Notes under the pieces: generated by a model
What the model was told of the DNA's origin: nothing
Seen by the model: only the letters and a program-made list of their open reading frames with translations
Database searches by the model: none
Position numbers and translations under genes: made by a program
NCBI RefSeq assembly: GCF_019459225.1
Contig: NZ_JAIAZY010000013.1
Location: 30,288-94,287, forward strand
Length of the DNA: 64,000 nucleotides
Source of the DNA: Bacillus sp. IITD106
Lineage (GTDB): Bacteria; Bacillota; Bacilli; Bacillales; Bacillaceae_C
Direction of reading: 5' to 3'
Shown here: positions 36,654-45,512 of the stretch, one piece after another
Position numbering within the stretch: the stretch's first letter is position 1
Layout of the letters: each line of letters opens with the position of its first letter

Positions 36654-38267
36654 TCACCAAGCCGCAATCGATCCATCCGTTCGTGACTCAGTTCCGCCCA
36701 TTAAAACGCCTGTTTCGTTATTTCTCCAAATCGCTTGACCACGGCCGAAGCTTCCTCCATCAACAGCTAATTGGACTTGATGACCTTTTCGCGCCAATGC
36801 CTGTGCAATATGAAGTGGGAAATTCGGCTCTAGGATCACTTTTTTTCCTTCTGTCCATTGCCAGCGCGGTGCGTCCAGTGCAGCTTGTGGGTTTAAATGG
36901 AAATCTATTGTATTTGAAACGACTTGGAAATGACCTTGCGGCTGCATAAATCCACCCATCACTCCAAAAGGTCCGACTGGTTCGCCGTCTTTTGTTAAAA
37001 AGCCAGGAATAATTGTGTTATAGCATCTCTTCCCAGGTTGCAATGCATTCGGATGGTTTTCATCCAATGAAAAATCATGGCCGCGATTTTGTAAGGCAAT
37101 CCCGGTATCAGGCACGACTATTCCAGATCCAAATCCCATATAGTTGCTTTGAATGAAAGAAACCATATTGCCATCGCTATCGGCTGTTGCTAAATAAACA
37201 GTTCCCCCTTTCGGCAGTTCAATCGCAGTTGGCTCAATGGCCTCCGTCCCAATCTCTTGTCTGCGCTTTTCCGCATATTCCTCAGACAATAAATGTTCGA
37301 AGTTGATTGGCATATGGGCAGGTTCTGTTATAAACGCTTTGCCATCCATAAATGCTAGCTTCATTGCTTCTATTTGTTTATGATACGTTTCGACACTGTC
37401 TTTTTCGATAAAATTAAAGCCTTTTGCTATATTTAGAGCCATAAGAGTGATAATTCCTTGCCCATTCGGAGGAACTTCCCACACATCATAGCCACGATAA
37501 TTGACAGAAACAGGCTCTACCCATTCTGCCTGATACGAAGATAAGTCTTCCATAGAAAGAAAACCACCATGCTTACGTACAAAGGAAGTCATTTTCTCGG
37601 CAAGTTCTCCTTTGTAAAAACTTTCCGCATTCGTATTGGCGATCGACCGTAATGTTACTGCATGACCAGGTGAACGCCATACTTCGCCAATTTCAGGTGC
37701 TCTCCCCTTTGGTGCAAACGTATCAAACCATGGCTTAAATTCTTCTTTCGTAGAAAACAAATCCAAAAATCGATTATATGCAAGCTTCCAGTACTTCCCT
37801 AGGACTGGTGTTAATGGAAACCCTTTTTCAGCATACTGAATAGCCGATTCCAGTGTTTCATTTAAAGATCGTTTTCCAAACTTTTCAGAAAGCTCTGCCC
37901 AAGCAGATGGGACTCCAGGCACGGTAATGGGGATCACTCCATGGGCTGGCATTTTTTCATAACCTAGTGATTTAATTTTTTCCAAACTTATCGATTGTGG
38001 AGAGGGTCCGCTTGCATTTAACCCGTGAAGCTTCCCATTAATCCATACGAGTGCAAATGCATCTCCGCCGATTCCGTTTGAAGTGGGTTCGACGACCGTA
38101 AGTGCTGCTGCCGTGGCAATTGCAGCATCAATCGCATTGCCGCCTTTTTTCAAAATATCCAAACCAGCTTGAGCTGCTAATGGCTGTGATGTCGCCACCA
38201 TTCCATTTTTTGCAAAAACAGTCGTTCGTTGTGATGTATATGGTTGATATAAATGATCTATATTCAT
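36654..38267 (-). CDS. Gamma-glutamyltransferase family protein (YwrD-like), copy 2
   Basis: An Ntn-hydrolase that cleaves or transfers gamma-glutamyl groups. Autocleavage should occur before the Thr in GGTVYLATADSDGNMVSFIQ, and the substrate loop GSGIVVPDTGIALQNRG follows. The start at ATG 38267 gives 537 residues beginning MNIDHLYQPYTSQRTTVFAK, matching its neighbour; a longer in-frame extension upstream runs through a terminator and is unlikely. No signal peptide, so cytoplasmic like YwrD. Tandem with a close paralogue. Confidence 0.9.
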   Translation of the reverse strand: MNIDHLYQPYTSQRTTVFAKNGMVATSQPLAAQAGLDILKKGGNAIDAAIATAAALTVVEPTSNGIGGDAFALVWINGKLHGLNASGPSPQSISLEKIKSLGYEKMPAHGVIPITVPGVPSAWAELSEKFGKRSLNETLESAIQYAEKGFPLTPVLGKYWKLAYNRFLDLFSTKEEFKPWFDTFAPKGRAPEIGEVWRSPGHAVTLRSIANTNAESFYKGELAEKMTSFVRKHGGFLSMEDLSSYQAEWVEPVSVNYRGYDVWEVPPNGQGIITLMALNIAKGFNFIEKDSVETYHKQIEAMKLAFMDGKAFITEPAHMPINFEHLLSEEYAEKRRQEIGTEAIEPTAIELPKGGTVYLATADSDGNMVSFIQSNYMGFGSGIVVPDTGIALQNRGHDFSLDENHPNALQPGKRCYNTIIPGFLTKDGEPVGPFGVMGGFMQPQGHFQVVSNTIDFHLNPQAALDAPRWQWTEGKKVILEPNFPLHIAQALARKGHQVQLAVDGGSFGRGQAIWRNNETGVLMGGTESRTDGSIAAW

Positions 38268-38337
38268 GCTATAAATGCCTTCTTTCTTTTTTATCGACAC
38301 AAACTTAATTTTACTATGTAAAGATACAATAGAAAAG

Positions 38338-38376
38338 GAAATAAGGATAAAAGCAATCGCCTTTATCCTTATTTTT
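38338..38376 (-). terminator. Terminator between the two glutamyltransferase genes
   Basis: Stem AATAAGGATAAA/TTTATCCTTATT around AGCAATCGCC; T-rich on the reverse-strand exit. Confidence 0.75.
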
Positions 38377-38389
38377 AAAATATTCACTT

Positions 38390-40000
38390 TTACCAAACTG
38401 CGATACTGCCATCAGCCCTTGGTTCCGTTCCACCAGAAAGGATTCCGGTTTCTGGATCTCTGCAAATGATTTGGCCTCTGCCGAACATTCCTGAATCGAC
38501 TGCCCGTTGAACGATATGTCCCTTTCTTACTAATGCTTTTGCAATATGATCTGGGAATTGCGGCTCAACTTCAATCGTTTTTTCCTTAATCCATCTCCAC
38601 CTTGGCGCATCCAATGCGGCTTGCGGATTCAACACGAAATCAACCAAGTTCATAACAACCTGAACATGCGCCTGCGGCTGAATCATTCCACACATTACGC
38701 CAAAAGGTCCAACTGGCTCTTTTCCTTTCGTAATGAAACCAGGAATAATCGTATGAAATGTTTTCTTTCCGCCTTCTAATGCATTATGGTGAGTTGGATC
38801 CAATGAAAATCCGCTGCCTCTATTTTGTAAGCAAATCCCTGTCCCTGGAACAACGACACCAGAACCGAAATCTCCTGCATGACTTTGTATAAAGGAAACC
38901 ATATTCCCTTCTCCGTCAGCAGTTGCCAGATAAACCGTACCTCCTGGGACTGGTTCTCCTGCTTCAGGAAGGATTGCTTGCTCATTAATAAGAGCACGCC
39001 TAACCGCAGCATATTGTTCAGAAAGCAGTTCTTTTTCCGTCACTTTCATACTTTTCGGATCGGTTATATATTTTAATCCATCCATATACGCCAATTTTAC
39101 CGCTTCAATTTGTTTATGGTATGCATCGACGGAATCCTTCGCGGCGAAATCAAAATCTTTCAAAATCTGCAAAGCCATTAAGGCGACTATCCCTTGTCCA
39201 TTCGGAGGAATTTCCCATATGTCGTAGCCTCTATAATTAACACTGATGGGCTGCACCCATTCAGGTTCATACGCTGCAAGATCTTCCTTCGTTAAAAATC
39301 CATTGTACTTTGCCACACATTGAGCAATCTTTTCCGCAAGTTCCCCGCGATAAAAAGCTTCGCCATCCGTTTCAGCAATCGCCTCTAATGTACGAGCGTG
39401 ATCTGGAGATTTCCAGATCTCACCGATTTCAGGAGCCCTTCCATTCGGTGCATACACATGAAACCATTCCTCAAATTCCTCTCCTTTGAATTGCTCAGTA
39501 TACTCATGAAAGCGAATATCCCAAAATTTTCCGATTTCCGACGATACAGGAAAACCGTCGCGCGCATACTCGATGGCAGGCTTAAGAACTTCTTTTAAAG
39601 GAAGTTTTCCAAAGCGCTTCGATAAGGCTACCCACGAAGAAGGCGTCCCTGGAACAGTAATGGGCAAAACTCCAATACCAGGCATATGATCATGTCCAAG
39701 CTCTTTTACCTTATCAATGGAAATGCTTTTTGGAGCAGGTCCACTTGCATTTAGTCCGTGCAATTCTCCCTTCGTCCATACAAGCACAAAAGAATCGCCG
39801 CCAATACTTGTAGAATTCGGTTCTACAACCGTTAAACAAGCTGCCGTAGCTATTGCAGCATCAATCGCATTTCCCCCTTGCTGCATCACTCTCAAACCTG
39901 CTTGAGCCGCTAGCGGTTGAGCTGTGGCCACCATCCCCTTCTGACCATGAACCGTCATTCTTTGTGAAGAGTAAGGATAATATTGATGATCTGTTTTCAT
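38390..40000 (-). CDS. Gamma-glutamyltransferase family protein (YwrD-like), copy 1
   Basis: The 536-residue paralogue of the next gene shares its order of motifs: N-terminal YPYSSQRMTVHGQKGMVATA, GGNAIDAAIATAACLTVVEP, the autoprocessing GGTVYLATADGEGNMVSFIQ, and the end ETGILSGGTEPRADGSIAVW. No signal peptide. A terminator separates the two, so they can be transcribed independently. Substrate of this cytoplasmic YwrD branch is not established; glutathione or gamma-glutamyl peptides are the family expectation. Confidence 0.9.
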   Translation of the reverse strand: MKTDHQYYPYSSQRMTVHGQKGMVATAQPLAAQAGLRVMQQGGNAIDAAIATAACLTVVEPNSTSIGGDSFVLVWTKGELHGLNASGPAPKSISIDKVKELGHDHMPGIGVLPITVPGTPSSWVALSKRFGKLPLKEVLKPAIEYARDGFPVSSEIGKFWDIRFHEYTEQFKGEEFEEWFHVYAPNGRAPEIGEIWKSPDHARTLEAIAETDGEAFYRGELAEKIAQCVAKYNGFLTKEDLAAYEPEWVQPISVNYRGYDIWEIPPNGQGIVALMALQILKDFDFAAKDSVDAYHKQIEAVKLAYMDGLKYITDPKSMKVTEKELLSEQYAAVRRALINEQAILPEAGEPVPGGTVYLATADGEGNMVSFIQSHAGDFGSGVVVPGTGICLQNRGSGFSLDPTHHNALEGGKKTFHTIIPGFITKGKEPVGPFGVMCGMIQPQAHVQVVMNLVDFVLNPQAALDAPRWRWIKEKTIEVEPQFPDHIAKALVRKGHIVQRAVDSGMFGRGQIICRDPETGILSGGTEPRADGSIAVW

Positions 40001-40147
40001 TTAAAATTCTCCCTAGTAAAATTTTTTCTATTTTTCATACCCCAGCTTTATTAACACGTGCTAGCATCCCTTCTTCTTTCATCTTTGTAAGCCCTTACGA
40101 ATAATATTAATTTAACTGTTTCAATATTTCCACAAAAATTTTCCATA

Positions 40148-40184
40148 TAAAAGCACGCGGCCTTTACAACCGCGTGCTTATTTT
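40148..40184 (-). terminator. Terminator of hpf
   Basis: Stem AAGCACGCGG/CCGCGTGCTT (40151-40160 with 40170-40179), A/T runs on both sides. Confidence 0.85.
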
Positions 40185-40192
40185 AAGCTTGA

Positions 40193-40747
40193 TTAGTTTG
40201 TTTCGATTAACCCATATTTGCCGTCTTTTCTACGGTAAACGATGTTCGTTCCATTAGTTTCGGCATCCGTGTAGATGAAAAAGCTGTGACCAAGCATGTT
40301 CATTTGAAGAACCGCTTCCTCGCTGTCCATTGGTTTAAGGTCAAAGCGTTTTGTACGGACGATGGTCATTTCATCATCATCTTCTTCAAAAGTTGCCGCT
40401 CCGTTAACACTCGTATTGAAAAATTCATTCATATTTCCTTTTTCACGGAATTTACGGTTTACTTTCGTTTTATGCTTACGAATTTGTCTTTCAAGTTTAT
40501 CGACAATTAAATCTATCGCTGCATACATATCAATATTTACTTCTTCCGCACGAAGCGTTAATTGCGGAATTGGAATGGTAATTTCCACTTTAGATTTTTT
40601 ATCAGGATTCACTTTTAAGTTTACATGCACATTTGCTTCAGGAGTTTCATTAAAGTAACGCTCAAGTTTTCCAACTTTCTTTTCTACATGATCACGTATT
40701 GCCTCTGTGACCTCGATGTTTTCACCACGAATTTGGAAGTTTAGCAT
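40193..40747 (-). CDS. hpf: Long-form ribosome hibernation promoting factor
   Basis: Cytoplasmic factor that dimerises 70S ribosomes into inactive 100S particles in stationary phase. The 184-residue long form has an N-terminal S30AE domain (1-100; INMLNFQIRGENIEVTEAIRDHVEKK-like start) and a C-terminal dimerisation domain (about 125-184; IVRTKRFDLKPMDSEEAVLQ, then SFFIYTDAET). In B. subtilis the homologue YvyD lies between fliT and secA and is driven by sigma-H and sigma-B. Here a sigma-H-like AGGATTT word lies in the leader on the reverse strand. Confidence 0.95.
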   Translation of the reverse strand: MLNFQIRGENIEVTEAIRDHVEKKVGKLERYFNETPEANVHVNLKVNPDKKSKVEITIPIPQLTLRAEEVNIDMYAAIDLIVDKLERQIRKHKTKVNRKFREKGNMNEFFNTSVNGAATFEEDDDEMTIVRTKRFDLKPMDSEEAVLQMNMLGHSFFIYTDAETNGTNIVYRRKDGKYGLIETN

Positions 40748-40859
40748 ATATAACTCCTCCTTTTTAAATGCTATGTATATATACTTCTATTTACAACTTA
40801 AAAATCCTGCCTGTTTTGAATAATTTTTTTGTCGAAAACGTGAAATTTGACGATTTTTT

Positions 40860-41207
40860 TTATTTCCTTTTATCGTAAAAAATCCCGTCCAATTGTTCCG
40901 TTGCGGCATAAGGATTGGCGTATCTTTCGGCAGACAGCTTTCTTCGCTCCAAACCATTCATATCTCGTTGAATATCCATCTTGATTTTTTTTAAATGATT
41001 CGTCATTTCCTGATCTAATGCAATCAGTTTTTTCCCATTGATCTGTTCTTCAGAAGAAAATGGCTTTTTTATTCTAGATACCCATTCTGAACGCTCGTCT
41101 AACAAACGCTCAACATCACGGATGACCTCATCGCGATTCGCTGAAGTTGATTTAGCCAGTTCTATGATTTCCTCTGTGATTTCCACACATTTTTCGACAG
41201 CGTTCAT
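40860..41207 (-). CDS. fliT: FliT, flagellar chaperone/regulator
   Basis: A small helical chaperone for the filament-cap protein FliD. The ATG at 41207 overlaps the fliS stop (ATGA) and gives 115 residues, the normal size; the frame is open upstream inside fliS but that reading is not natural. The sequence MNAVEKCVEITEEIIELAKS, with RLLDERSEWVSRIKKPF, is helical. Last gene of flaG-fliD-fliS-fliT. FliT family proteins diverge quickly, so position is part of the evidence. Confidence 0.88.
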   Translation of the reverse strand: MNAVEKCVEITEEIIELAKSTSANRDEVIRDVERLLDERSEWVSRIKKPFSSEEQINGKKLIALDQEMTNHLKKIKMDIQRDMNGLERRKLSAERYANPYAATEQLDGIFYDKRK

Positions 41208-41611
41208 CAAACCCCACTGCCTCCAACAGCATGCTGCAATTGTCGATTCATTTGAATCGCTTGCTTCCACGTATCACGGAACTCCGTAATAAGTTCTTCA
41301 ACCTCTTGAAGGATGTTTACATCATTATGGATATTTGCTTCGATTAGACGGCGATTTGCATAGTCATAAAGAGCCATCATATTTTTAGAAATATCCATAT
41401 CCATATTCAAGGTCACCATTAATTCAGTAATGATATTTTGTGCCTTCTGGATATTCGTATTTTTTACTTCAATGTCCTTTGATTCAATAGCAATTTTCGC
41501 CAAATTAATAAATTTTAAACAACCGTTGTAAAGCATTAATGTAAGTTCACCAGGTGATGCAGTCGTAACGGCATTTGTACGATAAGCCTGGTACGGATTA
41601 GCGCTTGCCAT
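41207..41611 (-). CDS. fliS: FliS, flagellin export chaperone
   Basis: Cytoplasmic helical chaperone that binds the C-terminus of flagellin before secretion. The ATG at 41611 has AAGGAGTG six bases before it and gives 134 residues, starting MASANPYQAYRTNAVTTASP, the typical FliS N-terminus with the conserved LTLMLYNGCLKFI helix. A GTG three codons upstream overlaps the RBS. It is coupled to fliT by a 1-base stop/start overlap. Confidence 0.95.
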   Translation of the reverse strand: MASANPYQAYRTNAVTTASPGELTLMLYNGCLKFINLAKIAIESKDIEVKNTNIQKAQNIITELMVTLNMDMDISKNMMALYDYANRRLIEANIHNDVNILQEVEELITEFRDTWKQAIQMNRQLQHAVGGSGV

Positions 41612-41668
41612 TTCATTCACTCCTTGTTGTTAAGGACTTATCTCTAACTATTATCTCATAAAACTTCT

Positions 41669-43708
41669 TTAAAAGCCGCCGAATTGCTGCCATAAATAAT
41701 TGGATTGTTCGTTGGCTCGTTGAATCGCTTTTTCCATTGCCGTAAATTGTCGCCAGTAGCGTTCCTCCGTCAATTTCAATCTTGTTTCAAAATTATCAAT
41801 GCTCTTATCAACACTCAATAATTCACGACCAATCGTAAACTGTTGATTCGTTGAAGTGGCACGTCCTGCTTTTTCCTGCAGCTTTTTCATAGTGGCATCG
41901 ACAGTGTCATACAGTCTATGCACAACACCTCGGTCAGATGTCGTTCCATCGCCGCGGAATAAATTTTCAACAGATTGCGGATCATTCTCAAGGGCTTCTT
42001 TCAGCTTTGCCTCATCGATTTCCAGTTTTCCGCCTTCCATATAATTGGCGGTCGTTTTAATACCAATACTCGCAAGCTGTTTAAATAAGCCATTCGTTTC
42101 AATCACACTAGACATATCTAAGCGCATAGTAGATAGAACGCTGGAAAGAATCGGATCACCCTTCAGCAAACCACTTCTAGCCATCTCTTCCCATTTTTCC
42201 TGTTGCTTCTCAGACAATTCTTCCTTCTCATCATCCGTTAATGGTTTATAACTACGGTATCGATTCTCATTTAACTTGCCGTTGATATCCGCGATTAATT
42301 CATTATATTGAGTGACAAAAGCTTTAATATTTTCAAGCACTTGATTCGAGTCATTTCCAACTGCGATGGAGATTGGTTGGCCACCAGCAGTTGAATCAAA
42401 AGTTTGTTTAAGGGTAAAAGTAACACCGCTCATTTCGAAGGTGTTGGAAGACCTTTCCGTTTCTAATCCATTAATGGTAAACTTAGCGTTTTGTCCACCT
42501 GATTCTTTAGTATTTTCAAAGTTTAATGTCTTTAACAAGAAATCTCCAACAAGTTGAATTTCATCTCCGTTTTGGTTAAAGTCACCTGTTTCTTTTCTAG
42601 TTAAGCTCACTTGATTAGCAAAAGAATCATAATACATTGTAACACCAGCGGAAGATTCATTAACTTTACGGATAACACTATTTAGCGTGTCATTCCCTGT
42701 CATAAAGATTGTTTCATGAATTTCCCCTTTTGAGGTATGGGTATTGATTCCAAATGAAGAATAATTTTGAGTAAAAGTTGCTATTATTTCAGTATCTTTT
42801 GGAATGCCTTCTTTTCCATCTTCCTCAAATCCCTTAAAGGTAATGGAACCAGTAGAGAGGTTAACATTTCCAATGCTCTCTGGCCCATCACCACTTATTC
42901 TTTTCAATTCTCCTGTATCATCGATTTCGTAAGTTCCAATGCCACTAAGTTCCAACGTTAAAGATGATATTGATCCTTTGCCAAGATTCCATCCAGTTAA
43001 TGGATCATCGCCTTCAACAGTAATTTTTTGAGTTTTATTTTCCAAAACATATTCTGCTTTTATGACAGTATTCTTAGCTAATTTTGAGCCGAAAATAAGT
43101 TTCCCATCTGTTGTAACTACTACTTCCCCTTCTTTTACCTCATCATTTCCCCCAAGGTCCCTTACTTCCGCCTTAATTGCTTTACCATTTACCTTAATGT
43201 TAATGCTGCTACCTACTTCTAGGGTGGCTCCATCAAGTTTTAATGGATCTATATTTTCGGGATCTGTAACATTAATAGTTTCAGTCTCAATAACACCTTT
43301 TTTCCAAGTAGAAAAAACATTTGGCTGACTGATCAAGCTCTTTGTGGGGTCAATTTTAGCATCCCCGTCTGATAGCTTCCCACCAATTCTAACCGCCGCA
43401 CTCGCCAACTGCTTCACCTGAGAAATCGAATACGAAGCCTGCGAAGCCCCACTCGTCACCGTCGCAGAAACATAGGCATCATTCGAAGATGTTACCGTTC
43501 TTGCACGGTAGTTCGGTGTTAATTTCATATTTGCTAGCTTGTCCCGAAATGACAACAGTTTAGTGTTGAGGGCACGGAAGTCGTCGCGCTGCCATTCGAG
43601 GATTTGCTTTTTTTGTTTTAGTTTGTCAAGTGGCATACGTTCTGCGCGCATTAAGTCTTTGACCATTTTTTCGATGTCCATACCACTTGCAAGACCTGCA
43701 ATTCTCAT
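41669..43708 (-). CDS. fliD: FliD, flagellar filament cap (HAP2), enlarged
   Basis: The cap at the filament tip that folds incoming flagellin. The N-terminal coil (MRIAGLASGMDIEKMVKDLM) and C-terminal coil (about 560-679, with RLKLTEERYWRQFTAMEKAI) are typical. Residues about 105-330 hold an extra, surface-type domain made of GSSINIKVNG-like and GTYEIDDTGELKRISGDG-like beta segments, so the protein is 679 residues against about 500 in B. subtilis. Such central regions vary between strains because they are exposed. In the operon flaG-fliD-fliS-fliT. Confidence 0.95.
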   Translation of the reverse strand: MRIAGLASGMDIEKMVKDLMRAERMPLDKLKQKKQILEWQRDDFRALNTKLLSFRDKLANMKLTPNYRARTVTSSNDAYVSATVTSGASQASYSISQVKQLASAAVRIGGKLSDGDAKIDPTKSLISQPNVFSTWKKGVIETETINVTDPENIDPLKLDGATLEVGSSINIKVNGKAIKAEVRDLGGNDEVKEGEVVVTTDGKLIFGSKLAKNTVIKAEYVLENKTQKITVEGDDPLTGWNLGKGSISSLTLELSGIGTYEIDDTGELKRISGDGPESIGNVNLSTGSITFKGFEEDGKEGIPKDTEIIATFTQNYSSFGINTHTSKGEIHETIFMTGNDTLNSVIRKVNESSAGVTMYYDSFANQVSLTRKETGDFNQNGDEIQLVGDFLLKTLNFENTKESGGQNAKFTINGLETERSSNTFEMSGVTFTLKQTFDSTAGGQPISIAVGNDSNQVLENIKAFVTQYNELIADINGKLNENRYRSYKPLTDDEKEELSEKQQEKWEEMARSGLLKGDPILSSVLSTMRLDMSSVIETNGLFKQLASIGIKTTANYMEGGKLEIDEAKLKEALENDPQSVENLFRGDGTTSDRGVVHRLYDTVDATMKKLQEKAGRATSTNQQFTIGRELLSVDKSIDNFETRLKLTEERYWRQFTAMEKAIQRANEQSNYLWQQFGGF

Positions 43709-43734
43709 CTAATATACCTCCATTTCACAGCTGT

Positions 43735-44091
43735 TTAGATTTTTTTATCAACCATAAGTCCTAAATATTCGGTCATGGCTGCAAAAATATCGAGCATTCT
43801 TTTCGCTGGAATTTCTTTTACAACTTCTTGTGATACTTCATCAACAATTGTCACGTAGTATTCGTTCAGTTTATCGTGGTACTGAAACTTTAAGTGAGTG
43901 TTTGGCGAAGCCTTCAAAAAGTCGTTCATGCTGTTGACCACTTTTTCTACTTGTTCGATTGGATAAGCAATAGGTGTCTGATCAATCTCTTGTGATTGTC
44001 CTTGGACAACACTCGCTCCATCTACCTTGCTTACTACAGGTTCTTTAATTGCTAGATTTACTGATAAACCTCCTCCAACCTGTCCTACCAT
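43735..44091 (-). CDS. flaG: FlaG, flagellar protein
   Basis: A 118-residue protein that affects filament length in other bacteria. The ATG at 44091 is chosen because a sigma-D promoter at 44136-44162 places the transcript start downstream of the next in-frame ATG (44145), which therefore cannot be used from this promoter. RBS GGGGAG precedes it. The C-terminal FlaG domain has FLKASPNTHLKFQYHDKLNE and VKEIPAKRMLDIFAAMTEYL. First gene of the operon with fliD-fliS-fliT. Confidence 0.92.
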   Translation of the reverse strand: MVGQVGGGLSVNLAIKEPVVSKVDGASVVQGQSQEIDQTPIAYPIEQVEKVVNSMNDFLKASPNTHLKFQYHDKLNEYYVTIVDEVSQEVVKEIPAKRMLDIFAAMTEYLGLMVDKKI

Positions 44092-44135
44092 CCTTCTTCT
44101 CCCCTTCGCACCAGTTTGAACATAATCTAGTTTTA

Positions 44136-44162
44136 ATATCGGCAAAGATTACCAATTGTTTA
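44136..44162 (-). promoter_or_regulatory. Sigma-D (motility) promoter of flaG-fliD-fliS-fliT
   Basis: On the reverse strand TAAA (44159-44162), exactly 15 bases, then GCCGATAT (44136-44143) is a perfect match to the Bacillus sigma-D consensus. It lies 45 bases upstream of the flaG start. Confidence 0.92.
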
Positions 44163-44164
44163 AC

Positions 44165-44791
44165 TTACCTTAAAAACTCTCGAGCATTATGTTTATATAT
44201 TATGTATTTTTGCAGACCTTTTGCATTTTCTAGTGCACGTTCCGCAGAGGATTTAGCTTTTTCATGGCGTCCACTTTCCCTTTCAAGTGCTGCCTTCAAT
44301 TCATATTTCATCCATACGATTTCCATTTTGCCTACAATCTCTTCTGCTTTGCTAAAATCCCCTTCATTAATCGCAATAATACCTTCATAATAATATTGGT
44401 ATGGAAGAGGTTTGATATCATTTACATACTTTTTCATTTCTGTATAATCTTTTTTATATAGAGAATAAATGGTTTTAAAAATGGCTTGATGGTGCGGCTT
44501 TTTATACTTTTCCAACACCTTTTCCATTGAATCGGAAACGAGTTTATCATCTTCATTTGCAATACCATAATACAAAGCGATAAGAGGTTGTTTTAAATTC
44601 TTCTGCATAAATCGTTCTATTTTGTTCACATCTTGTGAAAAATACATATAGTACAGTTGTGGTGTGAAAATAAATAAAAAAGTAAATATAAACGTAATAG
44701 CAAACACAATTGGCAAAGCTATATCAAGCGCTGTAAGGGAACCTATCAATACGATTGCAATAATCAATGAAATGAAGAATGTTTTTTTCAA
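44165..44791 (-). CDS. Membrane protein with TPR-like helices
   Basis: A 208-residue protein with two membrane segments close to the N-terminus (about 5-22 and 26-47), followed by a soluble helical region with TPR-like repeats: YQYYYEGIIAINEGDFSKAE and EKAKSSAERALENAKGLQ. Its gene lies directly upstream of flaG on the same strand, but the sigma-D promoter falls between the two, so they need not be co-transcribed. Family not recognised. Helical repeats suggest a scaffolding role; that is inference. Confidence 0.7.
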   Translation of the reverse strand: MKKTFFISLIIAIVLIGSLTALDIALPIVFAITFIFTFLFIFTPQLYYMYFSQDVNKIERFMQKNLKQPLIALYYGIANEDDKLVSDSMEKVLEKYKKPHHQAIFKTIYSLYKKDYTEMKKYVNDIKPLPYQYYYEGIIAINEGDFSKAEEIVGKMEIVWMKYELKAALERESGRHEKAKSSAERALENAKGLQKYIIYKHNAREFLR

Positions 44792-44893
44792 GTTAATCCC
44801 TCTTTTTTTAAAAATAATGTTTTATTTTAGCCGAATCGGGAAAATGTTTAATACAACTCCATATTTCACTTTTCCATCAAAGGAGTGGTTATT

Positions 44894-44947
44894 ATGAAGT
44901 ACGAAATTGGTGGTTGCAAAGTGGTTCGTGGAGTGGAGACCCCCTAA
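44894..44947 (+). CDS. Possible 17-residue ORF
   Basis: ATG 44894 follows AAGGAGTGG at about 6 bases, reading MKYEIGGCKVVRGVETP and a stop. A hairpin with a T-rich exit follows at 44956-44985. A small peptide, a leader or the stump of a lost gene are all possible. Confidence 0.3.
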   Translation: MKYEIGGCKVVRGVETP

Positions 44948-44955
44948 AGGGTCAC

Positions 44956-44985
44956 GGAGACTGGTAATGTAGCCAGTCTCCTTTC
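44956..44985 (+). terminator. Hairpin, probable terminator
   Basis: GGAGACTGG/CCAGTCTCC (44956-44964 with 44973-44981) followed by TTTCTATTT. Confidence 0.6.
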
Positions 44986-45092
44986 TATTTAATAGACAAG
45001 TGCCCATTTAGTTGTCCATACTGCTCCAAACCTTTATAGCCCGCATATGATACAAGTGAAGCAAACCAAATATATAAATAGGAGGATGCCAC

Positions 45093-45389
45093 GTGAATCA
45101 TTACGATCATATGCATGGATATGAACATATACCAATGGAACACGATGAAAGAAGAATCCGTCCCTTTGGATTTGGAAGACCTTTTGGGTTCGGCCGTCCT
45201 TTTGGATTCGGTCGCCCATTTGGATTCGGTCGTCCATTCGGTTTTGGATTTAGACCATTTGGATTTGGAGGATTTGGATTTCCACTTGGATTCGTTGGTG
45301 GCCTTGCCGCCGGTTCTTTACTAGCTGGGCCATACGGTTATGGATATCCGTATCCATATCCATATTACCCTTACCCGTATTACTGGTGA
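45093..45389 (+). CDS. Repeat-rich Gly/Phe/Tyr protein, coat-like
   Basis: GTG start after AGGAGG. The 98 residues have a His/Asp/Glu head (MNHYDHMHGYEHIPMEHDE), five direct RPFGFG repeats, a Gly-rich hydrophobic patch and a Tyr/Pro end (GYGYPYPYPYYPYPYYW). Such low-complexity aromatic proteins are typical of spore coat/crust proteins. A CATATGATA word at 45044-45052 matches the sigma-K -10 element, though the -35 is weak. No homologue is claimed. The repeats are also direct DNA repeats of 18 bp. Confidence 0.7.
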   Translation: MNHYDHMHGYEHIPMEHDERRIRPFGFGRPFGFGRPFGFGRPFGFGRPFGFGFRPFGFGGFGFPLGFVGGLAAGSLLAGPYGYGYPYPYPYYPYPYYW

Positions 45390-45413
45390 TTAACAAAAAA
45401 AGGCTCGTTTTTT

Positions 45414-45450
45414 CACTCGACATTTCCCGGGAAATGTCGAGTGTTCGTTT
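45414..45450 (+). terminator. Terminator
   Basis: A 15-bp perfect stem CACTCGACATTTCCC/GGGAAATGTCGAGTG (45414-45428 with 45429-45443) followed by TTCGTTT. Confidence 0.8.
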
Positions 45451-45512
45451 ATTCCACAAGAAATAGGGAATAAGAAGATATGAGAAATCTACTTAAAAGG
45501 AGAATGCCATTT

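Noticed and set aside
36654..38396. Longer N-terminus for the second glutamyltransferase
   Set aside because: The extension crosses a terminator hairpin and lacks an RBS; the ATG at 38267 gives the same start as the paralogue.
40860..41270. Longer N-terminus for FliT
   Set aside because: The extra residues come from out-of-frame fliS sequence; the ATG overlapping the fliS stop gives the normal length.
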